64,000 nucleotides of DNA from Butyrivibrio fibrisolvens (lineage in GTDB: Bacteria; Bacillota; Clostridia; Lachnospirales; Lachnospiraceae). Below the pieces are notes generated by a model. The model was not told the origin of the DNA. It saw only the letters and a list, made by a program, of their open reading frames with translations, and did no database searches. Of this stretch, positions 30,001-38,803 are shown one piece after another (within the stretch, counting starts at the first letter, position 1; every line of letters begins with the position of its first letter). The stretch covers positions 1,302,001 to 1,366,000 of the forward strand of contig NZ_CP065800.1 in NCBI RefSeq assembly GCF_023206215.1. Direction: 5' to 3'. Position numbers and translations under genes: made by a program.

Positions 30001-30650
30001 TTATCCGAGAGCCTGCTCATTTACTGCTGTAAGGATTACTTCAGCATCGATGGTTGTTTTCTCCATCTGAGCGCCAGCTTTTAGTGCTGTAGACATTACA
30101 TTATCAACGATTCTTGGATTACCTTTGCAGAAATTGGCGACTGTATTTAATGCATCATCGCTGATGATGGATTCGGCGCCACCAACGATACGGATCTTAT
30201 GCTTTATGTATTCGGTTGTCTCATCTGCTGATAATCCCTGAAAGTTGTAGTGTACAGAGATTCTCTGACGCAGTGCCTCGTGAATCGGACGTTCCAGTGT
30301 GTGATTTAATACAGGTTCACCACTTAGGATCAGAGTAAAACAGTTCAAAAAGTCAAAGCGAAAGTTCATAAGCATCTTTAAATCCTACAAGATTCCGTTG
30401 CTTAGGTACTGAGCTTCATCTATGGCCAGGATCAACGGCTGCTTCTTTTCTTTGAAAAGATAGTAGAGCCTGTCCTGAATGTTTTTGAACATTACGGTTT
30501 TGCCGCTTTTGGAATCCAGGCTTAACTGGTCACAGAATTCTTTGTAGAAATCGGCAACTGATACTGTGGAGAGACATATATATATTTCATCAGATACTGG
30601 TTCTGATTAAGTGAATGCTCAAAGCATCTGAGATAGTAGGATTTGCCCAT
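30001..30650 (-). pseudogene. AAA ATPase (ExeA/TniB-like) of transposable element, broken
   Basis: Reading on -, the Walker A remnant PGMGKSYYLRCFEHSLNQ lies near 30640. A frame change follows, then FKEKKQPLILAIDEAQYLSN, a clear Walker B/DEAQ, and a TAG about ten codons before the last open part (GEPVLNHTLERPIHEALRQR, sensor and arginine region). The C-terminal 124 codons end at 30001. In intact elements this protein directs target choice for the DDE integrase. Frameshift and stop make it non-functional. Confidence 0.72.
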
Positions 30651-31776
30651 TCCGGGAGAAGCAGTAAATTGCGTTCCACTTTTCCTTTACTGGCTCCATC
30701 TCGTACCGGAGTATGCAAGCATAAGGTTGCTATGGAATCACAGATAAGTGTCAGCTGGTCATTGGAGTATGGAGAACCATTGTCGAGGTAGAGCTTGTCA
30801 GGAATTTCATAGGTCTCAACAGCTCTTTTCAGGACCTTCTGGAAGTTGTAGGCATTATCGTTATAGAAGATCTCACCACCTACGATCATCCTTGAATGGT
30901 CATCGATTATCATGATCAGATAAGTCCTGCGTTCCTTTCCATCTTCGCTGATGTAGGGAAGATAACAGGTATCAGCCTGCCAAAGACAACCGAAATCAGA
31001 GGCTTCAAAAGCTTTACGGTCTTTGATATTTATGTTTCTTGCGGATTTAAGATCGTTTTCCTTTATGAAGCGTTGAACAGCTCTGACACTGACATCTGGA
31101 GCAGAGAAAAACGGAATCTTTTGAAGAACAGCTTGGGGAGTTTTTAGATAGAAGAAAAGAGCTGAAGGCTTGAACTGGAAAGAGCATCTATTTCTTTTAT
31201 AGATCCGAACCAGAGATTGTACTGGCTGATAAAAGTATGTATCCAGTGATAGAGAGTTGACCTGGAAATGTGGAACTCGTCACAGAGGGCTTCTACAGTC
31301 TTAATACGAGTAAGATATTTCCAAAGGACATAAAGAACAAAACGAATGAAATAGGAACCGTATGGGATCAGAAGGTCTGGGATAAGGGCACTGGTCTTGC
31401 CACAGTGACATTTGACTCTTGTTACAGAGACAATGTGCTCCTTGCGTCTGCCTTCAGAAATGGAGATAAGAGCTCTTTCGTATGCTGAGTGTCGTTTTTA
31501 CTTTGATGTATTGCCACAGTGAGGGCACTTGATGCCTGCTGTGAGATAGCTGTCACAGATGGTTCTGAAAAGATCGATATCGGATAATTTACAAGAATTA
31601 AGCTTGCAAAGTATTGCGTCAACTCGTATCATAATAATGTATTTGTACATGAATACAGAAGGGTACTTCGGTACTCGGGAAACGAAAGGAAGAGCAAAAC
31701 TTTGGTCGGTGGTGCTCTTTCTCTTTTTGTTTTTAGTTACAGAGATGAGAGTAATAGACTTTAAGTATGAATGCAA
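30651..31776 (-). pseudogene. DDE integrase of transposable element, multiply broken and fused by deletion to the ATPase
   Basis: The N-terminal region has zinc-type Cys pairs (CPHCGNTSK, then KCHCGKTSALIPDLLIPYG) of the DUF6431 kind, separated by a TAA. A helix-turn-helix-like stretch (ALCDEFHISRSTLYHWIH) follows. The rve core shows MIIDDHSRMI, LYLDNGSPYSND and GASKGKVERN, the three acidic catalytic sites. A frameshift lies near 31150. Right after KVERN the sequence jumps to the Walker A region of the ATPase, so the integrase C-terminus and ATPase N-terminus have been deleted together. Confidence 0.72.
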
Positions 31777-31867
31777 TAAAAGAGCGTCGTAAAATACGAC
31801 GCACAGGAATATTTATAAAGTTAAAAGATAGAATGGAGGTTGTCGCGGATTTGTCATCTTAAAGGAG

Positions 31868-32792
31868 ATGAATCTGTCGCTCAACACTGAAGGTGATATA
31901 TTTGTAGAATTTTTCTTGTTTGTGACGGGTTTTTATTCTGCTAAGCATTGTTATAGTGATGCTATTAATAGGAATATGCCCGAATGCTCAAAAAACTCTA
32001 TTATATATACTTTGAAAAAATTTTCGAAACTACTTTCATATACTATACCTGTGACAGTCGTATCTTATTTAGTTCATAACTATACGATAATATACTCTGA
32101 TGGAATAAAAACATTTTTAGCGTGTATGACAAATTTGCCTACTGAATTACTTCTATTGGGAGCGGCATATGGAATTAATGATAATGCACCACTATGGCAG
32201 TTGTCAGCTATGCTTATTTGCTTTCCATTGTTTTTGTTAATATTACAGCTGCTTGATAGATATACACTTATTATTATAGCTTTTATCAGTGCCTGCCTAA
32301 GGTATGGCTATCTTGAGGTGACGTACAGATCGGATTTTGGTGATCTGTCTCGAGTTATGGTTGGTCTGATTATTGGTGCTTTTCTATATAATATCAGATA
32401 TATGATTGATTCTATAATTGATAGTAAGATTAAGAGAATCGTTTAATTTACATGTATGATAATTCCTATAATTGTTGTAGGGATTGGATTTAGTATGCCG
32501 CGGGTCATATTGATTTTATTTATGATGATGATTGTATTTGATTACCCATTATTAAATAATAAGGCTTTGGCTAATATCGCAGCTTTTTTAGGCAAGTTAA
32601 GCATACCAATTTATACTTGGCATTGGGTTGTGGGGGGGCGTAATCAAAACGGTCAACATAGAACAAAGCGTTGAACGCTTTATAGTATATGTGGTAATGA
32701 CATTGGTGATAGCTTTGCTAAATATAGGGGGCGTAGTTTTCATAAGAATGAATCTGCAGTATGCAAAAAATAATAGAAGCAGTAATACTTGA
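31868..32792 (+). pseudogene. Acyltransferase-3 gene, truncated by an element and broken by a stop and a frameshift
   Basis: The open frame starts at the element edge and soon has FVEFFLFVTGFYSAKH, a family landmark normally 40 to 60 residues in. TAA at 32444-32446 interrupts the same frame, which continues to FLGKLSIPIYTWHWVVGG. There, a G7 run at about 32633-32639 shifts the frame; with G6 the protein continues VIKTVNIEQSVERFIVYV to a stop at 32792. It is an O-acetyltransferase relic with three independent lesions. Confidence 0.78.
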
Positions 32793-32824
32793 GTATAATA
32801 ATCTCATGAATTGTGGTGATTAGT

Positions 32825-33438
32825 ATGAAGAAAACGTGTATAAACAGTAGGAATAATGGTTTAGATTTCTTGCGTATAATGTGTATCATTTTGATTATTA
32901 TGGGGCATATAAAGGCATATGAAGAGTTTTCGATAAATAATAAGGTTTGGTTATTAATTGCAGTATTATCTTATGCTTTTATAATAATACTTATATTTAC
33001 AGGAGATTATTTGGTCGGAATAGGCAATAATTGTGGGATAATAATAAAGTATTTAGGTAATTATTACAGTAGTCATTATGAAGCTTTGCTGGCATTTTTA
33101 TGCTCGTTTTCGTTGTTTTTCTATTTTAAAGGGAAGAAGTGTGATACTTCAAAGTTTTTTCATATATAGCTAAATCTACAGGAGTTATTTATATTATTCA
33201 TAGTGTACCGGTATTTTATCGCTATCCTGATTATAGATTATGGGAAAATATATTTCACATTAGTTATTGGTATAAAACAGGTTTGTTACCAATTGCAATG
33301 ATAGTTATTACTTTTATAATTATCGCAACAGGAACGATAGGATTCTATACTTATGACAAACTTCTTTTTAATATTCTATATAAAAAAATGAATATCAGTA
33401 AAGTAGCAATATTATTGAATAAGCTTATGAATTTATAA
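32825..33438 (+). pseudogene. Acyltransferase-3 gene with internal deletion and frameshift
   Basis: It begins like an intact acyltransferase-3 (NNGLDFLRIMCIILIIMGHI, with the conserved His of the first helix). The middle helices are missing. After a frame change near 33165 (YIAKSTGVIYIIHSVPVF) the C-terminal helices run to TAA 33436-33438. Total coding length is only about 204 codons where the family has 300 to 380. It lies 32 bases after another broken acyltransferase and 92 bases before an intact GT4 gene. Confidence 0.75.
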
Positions 33439-33530
33439 AATATGATGTTATTATATCATTGCTTAATAATGTTTATAGATAAATGAGAAGGTAGATTTAG
33501 ATCTCAACATGCGAAAGAAAGCGATAAAGT

Positions 33531-34673
33531 ATGAAAACTAAGACAATATTAGCCCTATCATGGCGAGATATACGTTCACCCAAAAGCGGCGGAGCGGAAG
33601 TTCATACATACAATCTAATGAAATGTCTTAAGGAGCAGAACTATAAATTTATTAGTTTTGCTCCTCATTATGATGGGGTTCCTGATAATGAAGTTGATGA
33701 GAATATTACATATATCAGAAAAGGCAATATCATCACGGTAATATTCCATGCTTTTTGTTACTATAGGAAGAATCGAAAGACAATTGATTATGTTATTAAT
33801 CAGTGTAATACCCATAACTTCTTCACACGGCTCTGGGTTCCTAAGAGAAAGAGGATATTCTATATCCACCAGTTAACAAGAGAGATATGGGATATCAACG
33901 CAGGATTCCCTTTGAATATAATAGGGAAAACGCTTGAGATCTTCTCATTAAGACTTAATCGACATGACTATACTATAACAGTATCCGAATCAACTAAGCA
34001 GGAATTGGTAGAACTAGGCTTTGATCCTAATAAAATATATCTGGCATACAATGCAGTTGACCCTAAGATAATAAAAGATGAAGTTGATGATAATAAGGTA
34101 TCAAATAGAGATTTCATCTATGTTGGGAGATATTCTAAGTATAAAGGCATAGATGCAGCTATAGAAGCTCTTGGTATGGTACATAAGAAATATCCTGATG
34201 CAAAACTTAGAATAGTTGGCAAGAAAGATCAGGCATTTATAGACGAAATAATAGCTCCTATATCACAAAAGTATAATCTGACAATTGGAAATAACGATAA
34301 TTGTGATATCATAATATGTGGCTTCGTATCAGAAGAAGAGAAGCTTAGGCTTATGGAAAAGTCTAAGGCACTTCTATTTCCTTCAATAAGAGAAGGATGG
34401 GGAATCATAGTGTCAGAGGCGGCTGCCAGAGGGACTCCGAGTATTGTATATAACAGCCCTGGAGCCAGAGATGCGGTGGACTTTGGTAATGCTGGGTATA
34501 TGTGCGATAGTAATAACCCTTCGAATTTAGCTGAGCTGATGCTGGATACTTTGGAAAGTTCAAACAGATATGCTGATATACAACATAAAGCATTAGCATA
34601 TGTAAAAAGATTTAGCTGGAACCACAATCGAGATGAGATAGAAAGAATGTTCTGCAGAATAAATTCTGACTGA
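33531..34673 (+). CDS. GT4 family glycosyltransferase
   Basis: A protein of 380 residues with a GT-B fold. The N-terminal SWRDIRSPKSGGAEVHTYNL is the Gly-rich acceptor-side loop of GT4 enzymes. FIYVGRYSKYKGIDAAIEAL opens the C-terminal domain, and SIREGWGIIVSEAAARGTPS is the nucleotide-sugar E-x7-E site near residue 285. It is full length and intact within a decayed stretch. Its last 409 coding bases are duplicated at 36.2 kb. It precedes an intact acyltransferase by 12 bases with a shared direction, so the two may form a small operon. Confidence 0.9.
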   Translation: MKTKTILALSWRDIRSPKSGGAEVHTYNLMKCLKEQNYKFISFAPHYDGVPDNEVDENITYIRKGNIITVIFHAFCYYRKNRKTIDYVINQCNTHNFFTRLWVPKRKRIFYIHQLTREIWDINAGFPLNIIGKTLEIFSLRLNRHDYTITVSESTKQELVELGFDPNKIYLAYNAVDPKIIKDEVDDNKVSNRDFIYVGRYSKYKGIDAAIEALGMVHKKYPDAKLRIVGKKDQAFIDEIIAPISQKYNLTIGNNDNCDIIICGFVSEEEKLRLMEKSKALLFPSIREGWGIIVSEAAARGTPSIVYNSPGARDAVDFGNAGYMCDSNNPSNLAELMLDTLESSNRYADIQHKALAYVKRFSWNHNRDEIERMFCRINSD

Positions 34674-34676
34674 GAA
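34260..34676 (+). repeat. 417-bp repeat copy A (GT4 gene 3' end)
   Basis: This segment is repeated without gaps at 36223-36639. By eye about 90 to 95 percent of bases agree; the first half is nearly identical, and differences gather in the last 150 bases. The repeat begins at ATATCACAAAAGTATAAT and ends at CTGACTGAGAA in both. Confidence 0.85.
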
Positions 34677-34685
34677 AAGGATGCT

Positions 34686-35606
34686 ATGACTAAAGTTAAA
34701 TATGCAGATTACTCAAAAGCCTTGGCAATATTCTTTGTAATCATGGGGCATATGATTGAGATGACAAATGTTGGGGATGGGAAGTGGATAATTGACACTT
34801 TATGTTATCTACTACATGTGCCAACTTTCTTGATTATTAGTGGATATCTGTTTTCAAAAAGTTATATGAAACATACTCTAAAAGAGGTTATTATTACTAA
34901 AAGTATTCGATTATTATTTCCGTATTTAATATGGACTTTGCTATTGACTTTATATACCGTGATTATTAATGGTATGTCTTTAGGAGATAGTTTTTGTTAT
35001 TCTTCAAATGCATTATGGTATTTAGCATTTCTTTGGGCGTGTATTATTTGCACAAGCTTTTTATTTAAGTTGCCAAATTTCATTAGCAAAATGATAATGC
35101 TTTTATTATCTTTGTGCTGTGTAGCAAGTCCTTTTTTAAATAGTACGTTGGCTAAGTTTTGTATTCATTACGGAATTTTCCTTGTGGGTTTTATTTATTT
35201 GGATAGAATAATAGCATCAAGAAATAAGTATATTTTAATTGCTATGTTTATTTCGGGATATATGTGTTTAGTGGCTACAGGATATTTATCTATGCTTGAT
35301 GCTTTAGGTACTGGTATCAAAACATTATCAATTTTTATCCTTAAAATTATGGGCGCGTGTTTTTTACCAATATGTTTTAGTTATATTGAGGAAAAGAAAG
35401 AATTAAAATTACTTACCAAAGTAGGTGCAAGTACAATTTATATATATGTACTTCATTTTTTCATAATTGCTATATATAAAAATATGAATAATGATGACTG
35501 GTTTGTATATATAATATCTGTATTAGTTGTGTTTGTTTTTACAATGGCAATTGGAGTCGCTTTTGAGAATAACAAGTATTTGAATAAATTATTCAGCATA
35601 TTATAA
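34686..35606 (+). CDS. Acyltransferase-3 family membrane O-acetyltransferase
   Basis: A protein of 306 residues with about ten helices. The N-terminal KYADYSKALAIFFVIMGHMI has the conserved His of the family, and HVPTFLIISGYLFSKS and NALWYLAFLWACII are further landmarks. It would O-acetylate a sugar of the surface glycan or its lipid-linked precursor. The ribosome site AAAAGGA lies 6 bases before ATG. It is the only member of this family that is intact in the window; three other copies and one N-terminal stub are broken. Confidence 0.88.
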   Translation: MTKVKYADYSKALAIFFVIMGHMIEMTNVGDGKWIIDTLCYLLHVPTFLIISGYLFSKSYMKHTLKEVIITKSIRLLFPYLIWTLLLTLYTVIINGMSLGDSFCYSSNALWYLAFLWACIICTSFLFKLPNFISKMIMLLLSLCCVASPFLNSTLAKFCIHYGIFLVGFIYLDRIIASRNKYILIAMFISGYMCLVATGYLSMLDALGTGIKTLSIFILKIMGACFLPICFSYIEEKKELKLLTKVGASTIYIYVLHFFIIAIYKNMNNDDWFVYIISVLVVFVFTMAIGVAFENNKYLNKLFSIL

Positions 35607-35805
35607 GAGTAATAAGAAAATCATTATGATAAAAGTGAAGTAAAATCCTTGTAAGTGATAGTTGATAATCTTGTTATGTGAAGATACTAATAGTAGGGGT
35701 ATATACTTTTTTGGAATACAATAGACGATAATAAATATGTTTGTGGGAGCATTTCTTTTTTATTATGAGACCTTTTTTCTATAGTTATAGCAACATGATT
35801 TACAT

Positions 35806-36183
35806 ATTGTGAAAGCTGCATGTTCGGATAAAGATGGTACTCTTTTTTAAAAAGAGCAGAGCAATTCTGGAGGTAGTCATGTGGCAGAGAATGAAGGTAT
35901 TGGAGTAGTAGAAGTACCATCAAGAAAGATAGATTCTGTTATTGCTGGTGGAAGGTGCGACTTTATAAAAATGGATATTGAAGGAGCAGAATGGGATGCT
36001 CTTCACGGGGCTAAAGAAACAATAATAAAAAATAAACCTAAGCTTGCTATTAGTATTTATTATAGTAATGAAGATATGATAAGACTCATAGAATATATTC
36101 ATAGTATTGTTCCTGATTATCGATTATATGTGAGGGCGCATATAATGGGAATAGCTGAGACGATACTGTACGCAATGATATAG
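35806..36183 (+). pseudogene. FkbM family methyltransferase, truncated and with in-frame stop
   Basis: The recognisable part is RKIDSVIAGGRCDFIKMDIEGAE, followed by ALHGAKETIIKNKPKLAISI, the C-terminal SAM-methyltransferase half of FkbM proteins. Upstream in the same frame KAACSDKDGTLF precedes a TAA at 35848-35850, so the break is an in-frame stop. The N-terminal SAM-binding half is absent from 35607-35805, where I see only AT-rich sequence. It would have methylated a sugar of the glycan. Confidence 0.72.
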
Positions 36184-36222
36184 CATGAGACTTTGCATAT
36201 GGGTTATCATAGAGATTTTAAA

Positions 36223-36636
36223 ATATCACAAAAGTATAATCTGACAATTGGAAATAACGATAATTGTGATATCATAATATGTGGCTTCGTATCAGAAGAA
36301 GAGAAGCTTAGGCTTATAGAAAAGTCTAAGGCACTTCTATTTCCTTCAATAAGAGAAGGATGGGGAATCATAGTGTCAGAGGCAGCTGCCAGAGGGACTC
36401 CGAGTATTGTATATAACAGCCCCGGAGCTAGAGATGCGGTGGACTTTGGCAATGCGGGATATATGTGTGATAGTAATAACCCTTCTGATCTAGCTAAGCT
36501 TATGCTTGATACTATTGAGAATGCAAATAGATATACTGATATACAGCATAAAGCATTAGCATATGTAAAAAGATTTAGCTGGAATCACAATCGAGATGAG
36601 ATAGTACAAATGATATGTAGATTGAGTTCTGACTGA
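36223..36636 (+). pseudogene. C-terminal GT4 glycosyltransferase fragment
   Basis: It encodes the last 137 residues of a GT4 enzyme, including SIREGWGIIVSEAAARGTPS, with no N-terminal domain. An ATG at 36199 would open the frame but adds unrelated residues. Most differences from the intact copy are silent or conservative (for example SNLAELMLDTLES against SDLAKLMLDTIEN), which suggests divergence under selection in a former complete gene before truncation. Confidence 0.8.
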
Positions 36637-36639
36637 GAA
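36223..36639 (+). repeat. 417-bp repeat copy B (orphan GT4 3' end)
   Basis: This is a gapless copy of 34260-34676. It lies 40 bases downstream of the FkbM fragment and has lost everything 5' of the repeat, so the copy event took only the C-terminal third of a GT4 gene. Confidence 0.85.
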
Positions 36640-36688
36640 TAAGATATTTGTAGCATCCTTTTCAATTATTACTATTCGCCCAAATACT

Positions 36689-36880
36689 ATGGGGTATTTT
36701 AGAGATAATGGTCATGATATAAGTGAAGATGAATTTTGTGATGCATATAACCAGACAGGTACTTTTTCTGAAAAAAATTGTACATTTTGGAGCGATGGAA
36801 TATTATTATTCAAATTTGGTTCAAACGAAAAATGGCTATTGAAATGTTTAAATTGTAGGAAGGTTAAAAAAGATGATTGA
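36689..36880 (+). CDS. Small unrecognised ORF, possibly a fragment
   Basis: 63 codons from ATG 36689, with two Cys near the end (LKCLNCRKVKK). The frame is also open upstream to about 36640 (IRPNTMGYFRDNG), which suggests the tail of a longer lost gene rather than a new start. It overlaps the next gene by 8 bases and carries that gene's ribosome site (GTAGGAAGG). I do not recognise it. Confidence 0.3.
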   Translation: MGYFRDNGHDISEDEFCDAYNQTGTFSEKNCTFWSDGILLFKFGSNEKWLLKCLNCRKVKKDD

Positions 36881-37931
36881 AAAAAAGGTTTCAGTTATTA
36901 TTGCAACATATAACTCTGAGAAGGTTTTGGGAAAGACTTTACAGGCATTAAGAAAGCAGACTTACCCTCAAGATAAAATTGAGATATTGATTATGGATGG
37001 AATGTCCAATGATTCAACCAGAGATATAGCAAAAAAATATGATTGTATAATTATTGACAACCCAAAAATAGAACAGGGAAATGCAAAGATACTGGGAATG
37101 CAACATGCCAAGGGAGACTTTATTTTATTTGTTGATAGTGATGAGGTTGTTGAAAATCCTGAAGCAATAATGAATACGGTTATTGCTTTTGAAGAACAGC
37201 CAGATTGTAAAGTTGCAGTTTGTAGTGGGTATAAAAGACCGGAGGATTATCCAGCCATTAGTGGATATATTTCTGATTGTGGTGATCCGTTTTCATTCTT
37301 TTTATATAACTTTCCTAAAGATTATAGATTTTATGAAAGTATTATACGTAAATACTATAGTGTTGTTTGCGATAATGATAAATACCTAGTATTTGATTGC
37401 GATATCAATAACCATTTTCCATTGATTGAGGGTGGATGTGGTGGAATAATGATGAGATCGGAATATTTCGATAACGTGATTCCAGATTGTAGAAATAATA
37501 TAGCTATACTCTATCATTCATTTTATATTATGTGTGGCAAAGGAGAACATAAAACTATTTTTGTTAAGAACACTCCTTTGGCACATTATTCTGCGGATAA
37601 AATAAGCAGATATTTTAATAAGTTAAAATGGAGAATATGTAATAATATTCATTATACAGAGAAGGGTAAGGAAGTATTCAGCGGACGTCAGAATTTTCAA
37701 AAACAGGGTAAATTTAAAAAATATATATTTATTCCATATGCACTTTCTTTTGTAATTCCTTTTATTCATAGTGTTCCATATGCTATTTCTAGAAGAAATA
37801 GTGCGTATCTTTGGCATTGCGTTTTAGCTTTTTATTGTGCTATTGAGATTATTTACAATTATATATTAAAACTGTGTCATATTACACCTGCATTTGTTGC
37901 ATATGGTAGCAAAGATAAGATAAAAAAATAA
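36873..37931 (+). CDS. GT2 family glycosyltransferase
   Basis: A protein of 352 residues. VSVIIATYNSEKVLGKTLQA opens the GT-A domain, IEILIMDGMSNDST near residue 37 is the nucleotide site, and FILFVDSDEVVENP near residue 88 is the DxD-like metal site. C-terminal hydrophobic segments (FIPYALSFVIPFIHSVPYAI and a second one) point to membrane anchoring. It is intact, with a good ribosome site. It lies upstream of a glycosyltransferase-like gene and a flippase in the same direction. Confidence 0.88.
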   Translation: MIEKKVSVIIATYNSEKVLGKTLQALRKQTYPQDKIEILIMDGMSNDSTRDIAKKYDCIIIDNPKIEQGNAKILGMQHAKGDFILFVDSDEVVENPEAIMNTVIAFEEQPDCKVAVCSGYKRPEDYPAISGYISDCGDPFSFFLYNFPKDYRFYESIIRKYYSVVCDNDKYLVFDCDINNHFPLIEGGCGGIMMRSEYFDNVIPDCRNNIAILYHSFYIMCGKGEHKTIFVKNTPLAHYSADKISRYFNKLKWRICNNIHYTEKGKEVFSGRQNFQKQGKFKKYIFIPYALSFVIPFIHSVPYAISRRNSAYLWHCVLAFYCAIEIIYNYILKLCHITPAFVAYGSKDKIKK

Positions 37932-37951
37932 AAACGCAAAGGTAAAAACTC

Positions 37952-38737
37952 GTGAATGGAAAAAGTAAAGATTTAAGTATATTGATTTATTCATGTTATA
38001 GAAATAGTGATATGTGGGATATATTCTCTGCATTATTTCAGAGGTATTGGAATGATTGTAATTATAAGTTGATTCTTTTAACTGACAAGTATGAATCTAA
38101 TACAGAAGTGGCATTATTTGACGAAGTTGTAGTATTAGATTCAACATGGTATGAAATGTTGATGGCAGGCGTACAAAAGGCAGATACTCCGTATGTGATG
38201 TTATTTATGGATGATTATTTGCTATGTGATTATGTTAGGAATGAAGATGTGGAGAAGTATATAAAGTTTGTTAAGCTTTATAAAGCTGCTAATATCAGAT
38301 TTCATTGGTCAGAAATGTTAAAGCCTAAGACATTTACGAAGAATCACAGTTTCGATTTTTATAAACCAGGGTCAGCATATTCCTTTTCAACACAGGCAGG
38401 AATCTGGGATGTTAGCTTTTTAAAAAAATATATTAAATCTGAATGGACCCCATGGGATTTTGAAAGAAAGGGATCAGTTGATGTGAGAGATAACTTACAG
38501 CCATTACTTGGAACAAAAGAATATGCGTTTCCTTATATTGAGGGAGTAAGAAAAGGAAAATGGATGAAACAGGGGTATGAATTATGTAGACGATTAGGGA
38601 TCCATTTAGACTTAGAAAAACGTCCAGTAATGACGGATTTTGAAATGGCATGGATGTACTTTAAAGGCGGTATATTAAGTATTAATCCTGATTTTATTCA
38701 GAAAATGCAAAATTTTCTTATCCAGTTAAGGAAATAA
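37952..38737 (+). CDS. Putative glycosyltransferase-like protein of unknown family
   Basis: A 261-residue soluble protein that starts at GTG with AAAGG 9 bases upstream. The early YKLILLTDKYES and VMLFMDDYLLCDYV near residue 90 resemble a nucleotide-sugar site with an acidic MDD, as in GT-A enzymes, but I cannot name a family. FSTQAGIWDVSFLKKYI and EWTPWDFERKG later in the protein are conserved-looking motifs. The position between a GT2 gene and a flippase supports a role in glycan assembly. Confidence 0.6.
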   Translation: MNGKSKDLSILIYSCYRNSDMWDIFSALFQRYWNDCNYKLILLTDKYESNTEVALFDEVVVLDSTWYEMLMAGVQKADTPYVMLFMDDYLLCDYVRNEDVEKYIKFVKLYKAANIRFHWSEMLKPKTFTKNHSFDFYKPGSAYSFSTQAGIWDVSFLKKYIKSEWTPWDFERKGSVDVRDNLQPLLGTKEYAFPYIEGVRKGKWMKQGYELCRRLGIHLDLEKRPVMTDFEMAWMYFKGGILSINPDFIQKMQNFLIQLRK

Positions 38738-38803
38738 TATAATTAATTTGCTATCTCAGAGATATGTGTTAACAGATAGCTAGGATTGGAGATTTACATT
38801 TTC

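Larger units (their letters stand above)
29799..31860 (-). mobile_element. Decayed integrase/AAA-ATPase transposable element (TniA/TniB-like, DUF6431 type)
   Basis: The - strand holds fragments of a DDE integrase with a Cys-rich N-terminus and of a target-selection AAA ATPase. The proposed left edge (TGTTGAGCGACACGC) contains repeated GCGACG motifs at 29827, 29870 and 29904, and the right edge has GCGTCGTA-AAA-TACGACGC near 31787. These may be transposase binding sites. Exact ends and a target duplication could not be found, so the limits are approximate. The right end truncates an acyltransferase gene. Confidence 0.65.

Noticed and set aside
19272..36183. Altered genetic code or systematic stop-codon readthrough to explain many in-frame TAA/TGA/TAG
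   Set aside because: Intact genes in the window end normally at all three stops, and the broken genes also carry frameshifts and truncations that recoding cannot explain.
36193..36636. Intact short glycosyltransferase of 147 residues
   Set aside because: It is a gapless copy of the last third of the GT4 gene at 33.5 kb with no acceptor domain.
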